This document shows, piece after piece, positions 1 through 12,090 of a stretch of 64,000 nucleotides of DNA. The stretch comes from Adineta vaga (Eukaryota; Rotifera). The notes under the pieces were generated by a model. That model did not search any database, was not told the DNA's origin, and saw only the letters and a program-made list of their open reading frames with translations. Within the stretch, counting starts at the first letter, position 1. Each line of letters opens with the position of its first letter. A program made the translations under genes and the position numbers. The stretch lies in assembly GCA_021613535.1 (NCBI GenBank), contig CP075495.1, forward strand, positions 7,316,001-7,380,000, given 5' to 3'.

Positions 1-1516
1 TGTCTTCGTCAGTCACTTCGCAATCATTCATCATAGGGAATGCGTCGCGTATATTTTCGCTGCAAAGCAAGATTTATATGCAATTCGCTTGGGCAATCAA
101 GATCTAACTAATCTATTGATAAACAACAAATTGGATAGAATATAAATACTTATGATCATCAAAAGCAGTGTATTTTGAAATTATGAAAATTAAAGATTGA
201 ACTTAATGAGGTAAAATTCTAGATATAAAAATCGAATTATCTGAAGATGAAAAATATTTTTCTTCTATAACAATGGATATATGTTGGAAAACAATATAGG
301 AAGTATACTGTGAGATAAAGACAATAAAGATAAGCATATTCGATTATTCAACTAGTGCAATAGATTTTGAATAAAAAAGATCGATAGTTCGTTCACACTG
401 TTTCCTTATACGAAGATCTTTGTAGCATGATCATTTTCACACAAATAACTCTGTACGAGATTGATTTATTCCAAAGAATTTCTATAACATATGCGAAGAA
501 ATCTTCTTATTATTTCGTATTTACCATGAGCGACAAAAATAATCCATTTGTACATTTATACATGTATGAATACAAATGACTATTCTCTATTTTATCTAGA
601 GATTTTAGATGAATCATATAGTCATGATAATGAAAGAAAGTCTGACGGCCTGTTCGTTATTGCATATCGTATGTAGGGTGTAGCTTACTCGCTTTTTTCA
701 CGACAGAATATACGAAAAAAGAAGAAAAAAAAAGCATCGACAAACTTTTTTTTCTCTGTATATTTTCGAAGTGAAGTAGTAATAAATAATAACGAAAAAA
801 GAATGTGATGGTTGACTTTTTTTTTCTCTTCACATATTCGTCCGCTTTAGCGAGTAAACGTAAGGAAACTGTTTTCATTTTCTTTTTGATTCTTTTTTTC
901 TTCATCATGCGTTGTCGACAACATAAAAATGGTTGTTATTCATCATTATTTCTTTACATATTTCATACTCAACTATCTTTTTTGTTATACCTTATGTTAC
1001 TCTCTATGACATCAATTATATTTGAAAGTACTGAGTATTATCTGAACAGATATCATATATTTACTTTGATGGATCATTGATAGAAATTCGAATGATTGAA
1101 TATATGTTTCGCTTTGAGTATCAAATATTGATAATGAAAATATTAACATTGAATTAATGTTGAACAGAAGATAAAGACAACATAGAATTTGATCCGATAC
1201 TGTTGCAAACGACTTATAGACGAATATTTTTCTTTACTAACAATCTTCTACTTAGAATATGTATTCATTCATGTATTTTTTTTATTCTAGATATTTATTC
1301 AAGTTCTAGTCGTCTTACAACTAGACAACGTCTACCTCGTCAAGAAGACTTATTAAAAGTCTAAACTTGTAAGTTTTCGGTTGAACTTATCTTTTATGAA
1401 ATTCATTATTTCTTTTTAGATTCGTCGTCTCCTTTGATCGATAAATTTTGCATCAACACTCGTATTGAAATCAACAGTTGTTATTTTCTTTGGATTTTTT
1501 TTTGAAGAATAGGATA
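1..1516. other. 5' flank of the PNUTS-like gene; no coding exon supported
   Basis: AT-rich sequence with long T and A tracts and no persuasive coding exon. Two acceptor-like sites, a TTCTAG ending at about 1290 and a TTTTTAG ending at about 1421, precede short segments that could be noncoding 5' exons of the downstream gene. The first could also encode about 24 residues ending at a TAA near 1363, so it might be the last exon of a gene outside the window. Neither reading is secure. Confidence 0.4.
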
Positions 1517-4500
1517 ATGACAGTACCAGCTACATTGTCAACAGTTTCAATAACACCTATCCTCAATAGTAATAATAATATTAACAGTATGAATAGAAAC
1601 AAATATGAGAATGAAGAAGAGATGACTTTAGCATTAACAGGAAAATCACCTGAATCTTGTATGGCAAGTTTACAACAATCAACAAAAGAAATCGATAGAA
1701 ATTCAAGTCGAATTGTATCAAAATTTCGTATACCAAAAAAGGAAAAGTAGGTTTTGTTCGAGATATCTATTTGAATATATAGTTGTTTCTATCGATCGAT
1801 AAAGTCCATATCCTATTTTATTCGATATGTGTATAGTTTAAAGTTTTCTGTACAGATCATTTGCAGAATTACGTAGATCAGATGGTATTGATCTTCAATT
1901 TATTTCATAACAAATAAAAGCAAAAATTCTCTAATGAGAAAAACTAATTATGGACGTTATCGATCGATCTGCTCATACGTTATTTTTCATTTCTATTATT
2001 TCAATTTTTAGGAAAAATGATCCTATCTCGTCAATGGATGATAATCAAGTACAATTCAAAACAGTTGCAAGTAACGATGCGTCATCATCACCAACGAATC
2101 AGTCGACCAACGATGATTTCAATGTTCAGTTAGGAAAAAGAAAAATTTCTCTCAGCGATTACAAAACAAATAAACGAGTGAAACCAAATGACAATGTACA
2201 AATTTCTTCAGCTGACGTTGACATGCGAATGGATTCAATGGAAAATAGTAAAGTAAGAAGCGTAGAAAATTGATGAAAAAATGTATTCTAGTTCAAAATA
2301 AAAAAATAACGAAATTTTATTTTTCTTTAGAATTCAACGGCAAAATACATGATCAATAATTCTTCACCTCCTTCTGAAACACGACAAGTAGTTAATTCAA
2401 AAGCAGACAATCATAGTAGAGGTATGATATTTCTCATAAAAATTGTTGAAATTTATCATTTACTTTCATGTTTCTTTTTTCTCTTTTGTAGATTTAGTAA
2501 CGAAAAGTAATTTGAGTGAACCAGGAGTAAAAAAATTAATAAAAAAGAAAGTAATTTGGGCTGATGAAAAAAATAAAGCCCTTGTACAGACATCATTTTT
2601 TGAAATAGATCGTTCTGAAAAGACAGATATGCATGCTTTTGCACGGCAATGTGCAGAAAATTTGTCTATAGCACAAGTTGAAAAATTATGGGAACGTGAT
2701 CTTGGTAAACAACGAGGTTTACAAGATATTAATTCATTTGATAATAATGATAAACAAACCTTACCTTCATTACCAACTTTAATATCTATTTTATTGCCGG
2801 ATACCATAACAATTCCAATAGTGAAATCGCAGGAACGTGTCGTTCAAGAAGAACGTGAAAAAAGTGTTTTACAGGCTCTTTTTATGCGACCATTTTTACC
2901 GGATAGTCCAAGTGAGCCCGACGGTGACCTTCTTGGAACTAATACTATTGAACGAAATGAACCCAAAACAATACCATTAAAAGATGTAAGGATAAAACGA
3001 AATCATACGAAGAATTATTTATGTAATAAACGATGGGAAAATATATTTTCAAAATTGAATGAAATCAGAAGAACTATTACTGTTCATTGAAATGAATACG
3101 TAGAATGTTAATACAGTTCTATAAAAGAATTTAATAGTGATATGTTCATTATTCTCTGCTTTTCAATTCATACCATCTATTATTACGTTTCGATATGATT
3201 TGGAATGTTCTTCTTAAATATTATCTTCTATCAAGAGAGTTTGATCGAATATTTGTAGTAAAACAATAATAAGTTTGTTATCTGAAACATCGATTGTCTC
3301 GTCATATACATATTGTATATTAAAAACAATGTGTAATCCATGCTAATCATCTTATGTAGTTCCATTTTTCGAATGTTTTACATATTTTTAATTTCGAGAA
3401 ACTTTTATCGTATATATTCAACGAGAATTTTTAAAGATAGCCGGTTTTTTGCAACATGAGATCAGTTTATTAATCTACTGAGAAAAAAAGATTCATTATC
3501 AAATCATGAAAATCGAGTCTTACATCTGACTGCACACATTTTTCAAAATATAACACTCTGTTTTCTCTTTAGAATACGTCATCATCTGAAACAAAGCAAT
3601 TATCACCTTCTAATACTAATCAAGATTCTTCATCAGTCAATGGATCTACCATTTCTGCAAATCTACCATCCATAGGTACAACAAGTGCGTCATCGTTAAC
3701 ATTCGATAATATAATATCTCCTCAAGTTGCCCAAATTCTTGAACGAGCCAAAGGAAATTTAACTTCAGCCATAACAACAACAACAACAACAACATCAACA
3801 CCAGTCATTACATCATCAAATTCAACTATAACGCCTACGTCAACTGCCACTGCAGCATCGAATCTACTTTCTGCTCTTCTCAAAATCACACAATCAAATA
3901 AAATTGAACCAGCAGTTTGTAAGTGATTTATTTTCAACCTCTTTCTTTTGCAGAATTTACATCGTTTTTATTTTTCTTCTAAATATTAGTGCCACCTGTA
4001 AACCCATTAGTTAATCCATTATTAAATCTTCCGCTTCATTTCAGTTTACCACTACCTCCACCACCTCCACCACATGCACTTTCTATGAGTCAACTATTAG
4101 CAAATGCTCTACCATTTGGATTATCTTTACCAACAGCATTCAGTAAGTATTGCGTTTATTTCATGTTGAATACTCTAATTTTCTTTTGTCATCTATACAG
4201 ATAATCCAATGTCTCAATCATCCACGACACCATTCAATGTTCAATCTTCCACGTCGTCATCATCAGTTGGTTCAGCAATGAATTCGAATCAAAATGATAC
4301 ATTACAAACATCAACAACTCCTTTTGTTTCTGGATCAAATCAAAATATGTCATCGAGATATGCTCATAACAACACTAATAATGAACGTCAAATGAAACAT
4401 TTTCGTGGACATACAAGAGGACATAATTATCGTCGAGGTTTTAATAACAATCATACACGTAGAGATTTTCATCAAAAACGAAATAACAATCACAGTAGCA

Positions 4501-4523
4501 ACAATCGAAATATCTTTTCATGA
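1517..4523 (+). CDS. PPP1R10: PNUTS-like nuclear PP1 regulatory subunit (PPP1R10 family)
   Basis: Seven exons join in phase: 1517-1746, 2012-2252, 2331-2421, 2492-2985, 3573-3918, 3990-4142 and 4201-4523, giving 625 residues. The diagnostic part is in exon 4: a basic stretch leads into the PP1-docking motif KVIW, followed by an FFEIDRSEK segment matching the vertebrate PNUTS PP1-binding region, then SQERVVQEEREK and LQALF, which match PNUTS closely. In known PNUTS this holds PP1 and its partners on chromatin to control Pol II CTD dephosphorylation and termination. Exon 5 is Thr/Ser-rich, exon 6 has a proline run (LPLPPPPPPH), and the tail is rich in Arg, Gly, His and Asn. The N-terminal TFIIS-like domain and the C-terminal CCCH finger of vertebrate PNUTS are not seen. 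Reading through the exon 4 donor gives a shorter protein ending at 3090, a possible isoform. The family call is firm; the start is less so. Confidence 0.85.
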
Positions 4524-4837
4524 AATATAAATATTTAAATGAAGAAGATTTAGATTAGTTAACGCATACAAATGTTTATTTATTGACTTTGTTTCATTTT
4601 ATTTCTATAACGTTCGTTTTCTTTTCTTGACGTCTCCCACACAACATTGAAAACTATCTTTGTCTTTCTTGATAATTATTGTTTGTTTATTTGTTTTTCT
4701 TTTGTATATTTTACAGAAAACTTAACATTATTCATTTGATAATCAGAAAAAAAAGTACATACCTGGTTATCAAATTCTTCTTCTCTATATTGTAGATAAA
4801 AATATTTTCTTGCAAACAAATTCTATACAAACAAACT

Positions 4838-6156
4838 ATGTCTCGGTATGTAAATACGAATAATATAATTCTTCATTCTATAGTAATTTATTTAGACATA
4901 TGGAACATTTACATTGTCGATTTCATCCCAATGCATCCCTCATTGAAGAGTACAGTGCGGGAGATATGATTTGTTCACAATGTGGACTTGTCGTAGGCGA
5001 ACGGTATGATTTGCTAATAGCATATCTTACTAGACCGAATTACTACATGATTTTATCTGAACTAAAACGATAGATTAAAGTTCTCTTGTCTATCTATTCA
5101 GAATGATTGATGTCAGTAGTGAATGGCGTGATTTTGGAAATGATAGTGACTCGAAAAATATGAGTCGTGTTGGTGGCATTGAAAAGTTTCTCTTCGATAA
5201 TAATAATCTTGAAACCATCATATCTAAAGGCCAAAGGCCGCAGCATTTGATGAACAGGGTAAACCAAAGTACAGCATGAAATTCAGTCAAGTAACATTTC
5301 TTTTCTAAGAAAAGAAATTTTTTAACTTGCCTAAGTAAATAGATATCTTCAACGGATAAAGCGTTGAAGAGTGGCTATGATGCTATTCAAATGCTAGCTG
5401 GACATATTCATTTAAAGAAAAACATTATTGATCGTGCATGTTTAACATACAAACGTTGTCATGAAAAGAACTTTCTACGTGGTCGTTCACAAGAACTCAT
5501 TGTTGCTGCATGTGTGTATACTGCTTGTCGACAGGAAGATATACCACGTACAATCAAAGGTAAGTTTTAGCGATTTTAAATACTTCCCTTATGTTTATAT
5601 TTCATAGATATCTGTGCTTTTTCAATGTTACCTGTACCAGACGTGAATAAAATCTATTTAAATATTAAAAAATTATTACCACATTCAGCTGCACCAAAAC
5701 CCATGACAATAGGAAATCTAGTGGTATGCTATATTATTCTTGAATAGATAGTTCTTTTTCATTTATTCAATACATCTTTTTAGCCTGGTTTTTGTAATCA
5801 GCTTGGATTGGATCAGAATTTTCTTTTACGAAAAACTGCTGTTCATATTGCTAATTGTGCTAATGAACTCGGCAACGTTCAAGGTCGTGCGCCTCGTTCG
5901 ATAGCTGCAGCAGCAATTTATATGGCTTGCTCAGCATTGGACATAAAGAAAAGCAAGAAAGGTGAGACAGTCGAGTGTTTATTTCAGAAGAAAATCATTG
6001 TATATTTGATTTTGATGTTTAGAAATTCAAGAACAGCTTAATGTTTCTGAAAGTGTTATTCGAAATGTTTATAAACTTATGTTACCTAATGCTACTCAAC
6101 TATTTCCCAAAGATTTTGTCTCGCAACGTTCAATCGCCAGTCTACCACGTGCTTAA
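4838..6156 (+). CDS. GTF2B: Transcription initiation factor IIB (TFIIB)
   Basis: Seven exons (4838-4845, 4896-5003, 5102-5258, 5343-5559, 5608-5723, 5784-5961, 6023-6156) give 305 residues, against about 316 in human. The start exon is only 8 bases (ATG TCT CG) and splices exactly in phase to the zinc ribbon: Cys and His in HCRFH, then [11 protein letters not shown]. The B-reader/linker ([10 protein letters not shown]) follows, then two cyclin folds, with [12 protein letters not shown] in the first and [16 protein letters not shown] in the second. The end LFPKDF matches animal TFIIB. It recruits Pol II to TBP-bound promoters. It lies 315 bp downstream of the PNUTS-like gene on the same strand. 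A poly(A) signal stands 80 bp past the stop. No damage is visible. Confidence 0.95.
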
Positions 6157-6514
6157 ACATTTAGATAAATTTTTTCTATTAAACTTGATTGTTGTTTAGC
6201 TTTTTTTGTGTACTAGTTATATAACTATTTTTTAGTAATAAAGAATCGAAGATCTATGTTTTAGATCAAAAACTAAATGTTAATTCATTATGTGAATAGA
6301 ATGAACGTAATCATGAACATAATCACCCACTTAAAGAATATAATGAGGAATTATTCGATATTTCATATGAATTGAATCGTATGTTCAATGAATTCATCAA
6401 TTAGTAATAGATGACAAAAAGTATCAGATTAATTGTAGTTTTTGTTTCTTCTTTCATTAACACTGATCAAGAGTTGAAAGTAGAAAAAAACAGAATTTCA
6501 ACCTCTATTTTATG
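6157..6514. other. Convergent spacer between TFIIB and the Ly6-type gene
   Basis: Holds the TFIIB 3' UTR and poly(A) signal. A small open stretch (about 6300-6404) follows an AATAG acceptor-like site and could encode about 34 residues ending in TAG. No partner exon was found, so it is left unassigned. Confidence 0.4.
6237..6242 (+). terminator. Poly(A) signal AATAAA of TFIIB gene
   Basis: A canonical AATAAA hexamer lies 81 bp after the TFIIB stop, within T-rich 3' UTR-like sequence. It is supported by position and motif only. Confidence 0.6.
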
Positions 6515-6953
6515 TTAAACAAATAGAAAAATAATTATTATTAACAATAGAAACCTTTTAGGATTAAATCTCATTCCTCTATTACAATAACTTGTTGTAC
6601 AACAAGCGATATCAAAACGAAGTACACCAGCAATAATTGTTTGTTCTTTACAACTTTTTGAACAAGCTTTAGCAACAAATATTGAACCAGGAAATTGAAT
6701 TCGAATCTTTTGACAACTAGTTGCATCGATTGTAGTCGATGAACATGTTGCATTCATATCTGTACCATCATAGATATCTTGACAATTCATACAAGAAACA
6801 CATGTAGTTGGTTGAGTGTGAATTTGATGAAAAACTGTATTGTAAAAAGAAACATAGATCTGTAGATATTTTTTCATAGTAAAATTTCTTTTGATTAAAC
6901 ATACGTAAAAGATTGATTAAAAAACCAAGGATAACTGTGAAATACATTTGCAT
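6515..6953 (-). CDS. Secreted or GPI-anchored Ly6/three-finger-type small protein
   Basis: Two exons (6905-6953 and 6515-6834) with a 70 bp GTATGT...ACAG intron give 122 residues. Exon 1 supplies a signal peptide (MQMYFTVILGF...) ahead of a cysteine-rich domain. Spaced cysteines (CVSCMNC, TSCQK, KACSKSC) end in the CC-x4-CN signature (CCTTSYCN) typical of Ly6/uPAR three-finger domains. The C-terminus is a hydrophobic run (LLLIIIIFLFV) after a basic patch, as expected for a GPI-anchor signal or membrane tail. Family members act at the cell surface as ligands or receptor modulators; the partner here is unknown. The fold assignment rests on cysteine pattern and ends, not on close similarity. Confidence 0.7.
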
Positions 6954-7290
6954 TTGTTTTTGTGCGTTAATTACGATCGTGCAAGTAAAAATAGAAGAAA
7001 ATAAAACTATTCGTTTCTCTTATCGTCTACCGATTCTTTATTTTCTTCTCTTCAACCCTACGATTAAACTTGTTAGAAAAAGAGAACATTCTTTTATGTT
7101 AATCAAAAGAAAAAAAAAGACAATTAGACTTCTTTTTTGTTGTTGTGTTAACATTATAAAATCTTTATTTGAAGTATTTATGTAAATTTCATACATATAT
7201 ATGTAATTTGTTTATCTATTTACAAGAATTGAACAAAGACAAAGAAAAAGAGAGAACATGATCTAACACGAAAACAAGAGAATATAAATA
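6954..7290. other. Short spacer upstream of the Ly6-type gene and downstream of Frizzled
   Basis: T-rich and A-rich sequence containing no supported gene; it should hold the 5' region of the Ly6-type gene and the 3' UTR of Frizzled. Open frames here are short and low-complexity. Confidence 0.4.
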
Positions 7291-9036
7291 TTACAAAAGT
7301 TCTGAACCTGAACTTCGTCGTCGTCGTGAGAAAAATTTACTCCATGATGCTAATGTTTTGTTGTTTAATACCCAACCTGATGATATAATTCCAATTGCTA
7401 ACATACATGTATATTTAATCATAAATAATTCATAACGTGGTTGAAGTCGTTGATTATCATTAATTTGACAATCACGAATATTCGAACAATATTTTTGATC
7501 AGATTTCCATGTTTGTAACCAATAAGGATAATTTTTTTGTTCATAAAATAAACATATGATTAAGATTATTTGTGGTATAATATAAACAACACTAAATGTT
7601 CCAATTCGAACCATAAACCGTTCGAGTTTATCTGTTTTCGTTCCTTCATGTTTCATAACTGTACGAATTTTAAACACAGATATAAAACCACTTAAAAGAA
7701 AACATAAACCAACAGATAAAAATATACATATTGGAACGAGAATAAAACCACGTTGAACATGTGTTTCTGTTAAACCAGTATAACAAACACCTGTTAAATA
7801 ATCTCCATCCATTGAACGTTTACTAATTAATGCAACACTCAAACAAGCTGGTATACCCCATGATGCTAAATGAAAATAAACTGATTGTGATTCAATGGCT
7901 TCATGTCCCCATTTTAAACCCGCAGCAAGAAACCATGTTAATGTTAAAATAACCCACCAAATCATTGATGCCATACCAAAATAATAGATTAATAAGAATG
8001 TTAATACACATAATTTATTATGAGTACCTTGAACAATAAATCTTGTTTGTCCTGTATAAGAGAAATCTTCTGTATTACAAACAATATTTGAACCATAGAA
8101 ATAATCAACAAAACCACCAACATAAGCACATGCGACGATAAAATAACATATGGAAAGAAATAAGATTGGCCGTTCGGGATAACGAAAACGTGATAAATCA
8201 ATTGAATATGTTGTAATTGTAAATAGTGTTGATAATAAACATAAGATAGCTAATATACCAACATAATGACGTACGAAATAGACTTGATCATTGTTGAATA
8301 AACTACGATTACATGGCATTGCACAATTATCATCATGATCAATTTTATAATTTAATTCAGTTTGTGTTATACGAAATTCTTTTGTACACAAACCATCTGT
8401 ATCGTAATTAGGACGAGATGATATGATTTGTTGATTATCATCTTTTGGTGCTTCAAAACACGGTTGTTCAGTTGGATATTGTGAACAACGTAATGCTTGA
8501 GGCCATGAATAACCAAATTGTTTCATTATAGATTCACAGCCACGACGTGCTTCTTCGCATAAATTTCGACATGGTTTAACTGCACTTACTAAATAAAAAC
8601 CAAACGAATCAATTGATAATTTAAACAATAAAAAAAATTCAATTGAAATAAATACTTACATGTTGGTAATGGTGAACAAATTGGTGTATATGCACTGCAG
8701 ATAAAATATTTTAAAGATTTCGAACAATTTACATTGAATAATGGAAGAAAAAATGCCATATCATAATCAGCTTCTACAAAACAAATGAATAGTTTGCAAT
8801 TATATTATTTTTATTGAACAATTTTTCTTACCTTCTGCTCGTGTATGTCCAAGAAGATTGGGAAATATTGTCATATTCCATGGCATTGTTGCACATGGTC
8901 GTGTATTACTAATATCTACACATTGATTTAGTGTATTAACACCTGATGGATTATTACCCATTGCAAATTTAGAAAAGAGATCATTTGTTTGACAATAAAC
9001 AATGGTTGTTAACAATAGAAAGAAACGAAGATACAT
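7291..9036 (-). CDS. FZD: Frizzled-family Wnt receptor
   Basis: Three exons (8832-9036, 8660-8773, 7291-8588) join in phase to 538 residues. A signal peptide (MYLRFFLLLTTIVYC) precedes a cysteine-rich domain: CVDISNTRPC, MPWNMTIFPNLLGH, CSAYTPICSP, PCRNLCEEARRGC and a WPQALRC segment. A linker then leads to seven hydrophobic segments and the cytoplasmic KTLASW, matching the Frizzled KTxxxW motif that binds Dishevelled. The tail after it is only about 15 residues and ends SGSELL. It binds Wnt ligands at the plasma membrane and signals through Dishevelled. Which vertebrate subclass is closest cannot be settled by eye. The acceptor of exon 3 could be 7 bases later, changing two or three residues. 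Confidence 0.93.
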
Positions 9037-10275
9037 GTTTATATTCTAAAAGATATTCGAAAAAGAAAATTCAGAGATATTTTTTTGTATGAAATTGATA
9101 ATTGCTAGTAGTAGTGCTCTCGAGAAGATATCGTCGTTTTGTTTTGTTTTGTTTTTCGTTGGGTATATTATATCTAACTTCGACAGAACAGAAGGGCAAA
9201 CTAAAAATCGATCCGTCAGTATAGCTCGTGTGTCCTGTCTATTTTCTCTCTATCGAAACGTCGGACAATTATATATGCGTGTGTATGTGTGTACAAATCA
9301 AGCATATATTGACGGGGGGCAGAAGATGATGATGATGGTGGTAGTGTGTGTGTTCGACCTATTGGATGAATGTATTGTTGTCGATATATATGTATGTATA
9401 TTATGTGAGAGAAAACGGTGAAGAACGAAAGGAACAAGATGATGAGAAAAAAAATCGAAGATAAATGGATTTTCGAATGATGAGAGGTCACATAGATTAG
9501 AATTGAAATTGGAAAGTTGAATCGTTTAAAAAGACATTATGATCGATTTTATTTTGATATTTATTATGATTATGAATTATTTAAAGTTGAACGAATTTGT
9601 TTTTCTTTAAGAATATGAATACAATAGAGTAGAGTGTCAATCTGATTCGATGACATGGAATGTATAGCTGTGAATTGTTGAAATTGAAATAGCGTTATTT
9701 TTTGCCTGAAAGATATATAGAATTATCTTTTCAAAAATAAGGATCTCTTCATCTTCATTTTCATCTTCATTGTAATTCAAGTTCAAACCTCAAGCCATTT
9801 GGATAGACAAAGAATGTCGATTATTTTTGTTTATATTACGTTTCAGTTAAAAGGACAGCAAATAAACAAATGACTGCATTACCGTATGGTAGATATATCG
9901 TTCCAGTCAAATGAAAAAAATGAGAAATTATGCCTTCTGTCTTTCACACCATGAATAACTGTACCATGTACCTTTCATCACGAATCAATGGATGATATAC
10001 AAGAATTTCTTTGTTGTTGATAGAATGTCGATATCGATTCCTGCTGATTATTTCATCATAGAAGAAGATTGTCATTGAATTGTGAGAAATATCAGACAAT
10101 ATTCATACAAGTGTTTATTTATGTCTACTTGAAATTTTGAGATAAAAAAATATATTGATAACATGTTCATGACAAATAATTGTCTTTTCTCATCTAATGT
10201 TTATTTAACGAAAAATATCTACTTGATATTCAAACGACAAAACAAACTAAAATGAAATGAGAAAAAGAAAAGAAG
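9037..10275. other. Intergenic: Frizzled 5' flank and nucleoside hydrolase 3' flank
   Basis: 1.2 kb without a supported gene. It holds short GT- and GAT-rich runs (about 9320-9350) and AT-rich sequence. Open frames in 9089-9491 lie on both strands of the same simple sequence and show no family features. The Frizzled promoter should lie just above 9036. Confidence 0.4.
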
Positions 10276-11320
10276 CTAGATCGATGTGTCTTCAACACAT
10301 AATCGAAAAAGTTGTTCAAATTTGTCTTTATCAATATCACTGATGATTTCAATATTTGCTGCACGATTAAAATGACCATACCAATCAGAAATCATATGTC
10401 CAGATCACTTTTCCAAATGGTTCAACACAAGCATATATATGTTTAACTTCTTTAATAATTGATTCATCCAATACACAAGCCATACAAACAGCATCACATG
10501 AATTAAGTCCAGTAAAAAGTTCCGGATTGTTTTCTTCTGTTTTGGCAAAATTAATTAAAAATTCCGATACTTCACTAAATAAACGAGCTTTCGCCGTTTG
10601 TTTCTTTCGAAAATCTTTATCAATTTTCTCAAATGATATTGTTGACATACAAGTTAATTCAAAAGTAATAATTCTCATTTTGGTTTGAAATTCTTCCAAA
10701 ACTCTTGAAGCAGCTAATGGATCAGCAGCAAAATTAAATTCAATACCAACTAAAAAATTCTTAATTATCATCTATTTGTTTTAAGAATCAAAAAGAAAAT
10801 CTTATTTACTGGAAAGTGTATTAAATCGTGGTATTGTACAATTTCCACCCATAATATAAAGAGATTTTAGATTTCGATTAAATTCTGGATCGAGTCGATG
10901 TGCAAGAAATATATTTGTTAATGGTCCAATAGCAGCAATGACAAGTTCACCTCGATTTTCTCGAGCTAAACGTGTTAATGCAACAGCTGCTGGTTCTGTA
11001 CTTAATAAATCTATATCGATATGTTTATCTCCCATTGCATTACCAAAACCATCTTCACCATGAACATGTGAGGCATATTTTTGTCGACCATCAAGTGCTC
11101 GATCAGCTCCACGAAAAACCGGAATATCTTTTCGATGAAATGTATGTAAAAGATAATGAACATTACGAATACCATTTTCTAATGATGTATTTCCAGTGAC
11201 AACAGTTATACCAAGAATTTGAACATTTGAATATGATAAAGCCATCATAATTGCATGACAATCATCAATACCAGGATCAGTATCGATTACTAATTTCAAA
11301 GGAGTTAATGATGAAGTCAT
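10276..11320 (-). CDS. Inosine/uridine-preferring nucleoside hydrolase, apparent frameshift
   Basis: Two exons (10810-11320 and 10276-10749, 60 bp intron) encode a ribonucleoside hydrolase, which splits ribonucleosides into base and ribose in purine/pyrimidine salvage. Seen: the N-terminal calcium-binding signature DTDPGIDD, TVVTGN, the HGEDGFGN segment, IGPLTNIFLA, MGGN, and EFNFAADPLAA at the exon joint. The summed exon length is 985 bases, one more than a multiple of three. The frame breaks near 10395-10410: upstream reads CVEPFGKVIW then stops, while the family-like end SGHMISDWYG to the TAG at 10276 continues in another frame. One extra base explains it, either as an assembly error or a real lesion. 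The family is absent from mammals but present in invertebrates and bacteria. Confidence 0.85.
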
Positions 11321-12090
11321 TATTGTCTTGAAATATTATAGAGACGATCGAAAAATTCAAAATTATTTCATTTGATGTTGAATATCTATAAATAAAATTA
11401 ATTTCTCCTAATTATTAATAAATCAGAGTACATAATTTATGTCCTCAATTTTCCCAAAGAAAGATATTGGATCATATTTCTTTAGTCTATAGAAATTTGA
11501 TCGTCTAATATTGTTTTTTCCTGACAATTTAGAGAAGATATCATTACATCGAGCTACATATAGTCATTCTTTTTGTGTCAATTACTAATAGTATCTACCA
11601 ATTATCAAATTTAAGAAACTCTTCTTTAACGAATAAAATCATTTGCTAAAGTCTTCTTGTTACGAAAAAAACCCTCCACTGTTGATATCTAATGTCTTTT
11701 CTTACTTTTTATCTTTACAAAATATTTTATTTGTCGATTATCGCTTGTTGAAATAAAATAGCTATATGCATCTACGTAGGGTAAGCGAAAGGAATAGGAG
11801 AAAAAAATCTAACTTGTCGATTAACTGAAAGCAGTCGATTGTATCTCCTTCTTCTTCGTGCTTATATATTCTTTATCTTTCATATTACAAATACACCATA
11901 GATAGAAGTTTAAAATCTTTTATCGATATTGTTCGCCAGCGACATTTACAAGTGACGTAATCGTATTGGTTAAAATCAGATTTTTCATTTCTCCTCTTGA
12001 AATTGAACAACAGAACAGAACAGTAAATTTACAGTTTAAATCAAATCAAAGTATTTTTTTAAATTTACAGATTAAAAAGAGATATCTCAA
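11321..12090. promoter_or_regulatory. Divergent intergenic region between nucleoside hydrolase and ZAP-like gene
   Basis: 770 bp between two divergent genes, so it should hold both promoters. It is AT-rich with pyrimidine tracts (about 11640-11720 and 11850-11880). No specific element is identified. Confidence 0.4.

Noticed and set aside
657-1080. Overlapping open frames on both strands at the left end
   Set aside because: They mirror each other across A/T tracts, have Lys- or Phe-rich low-complexity translations and no splice or family support.
9089-9491. Open frames of 90-110 codons upstream of Frizzled
   Set aside because: Both strands of the same simple GT/GAT-rich DNA are open; translations lack any recognisable feature and it is likely 5' flank.
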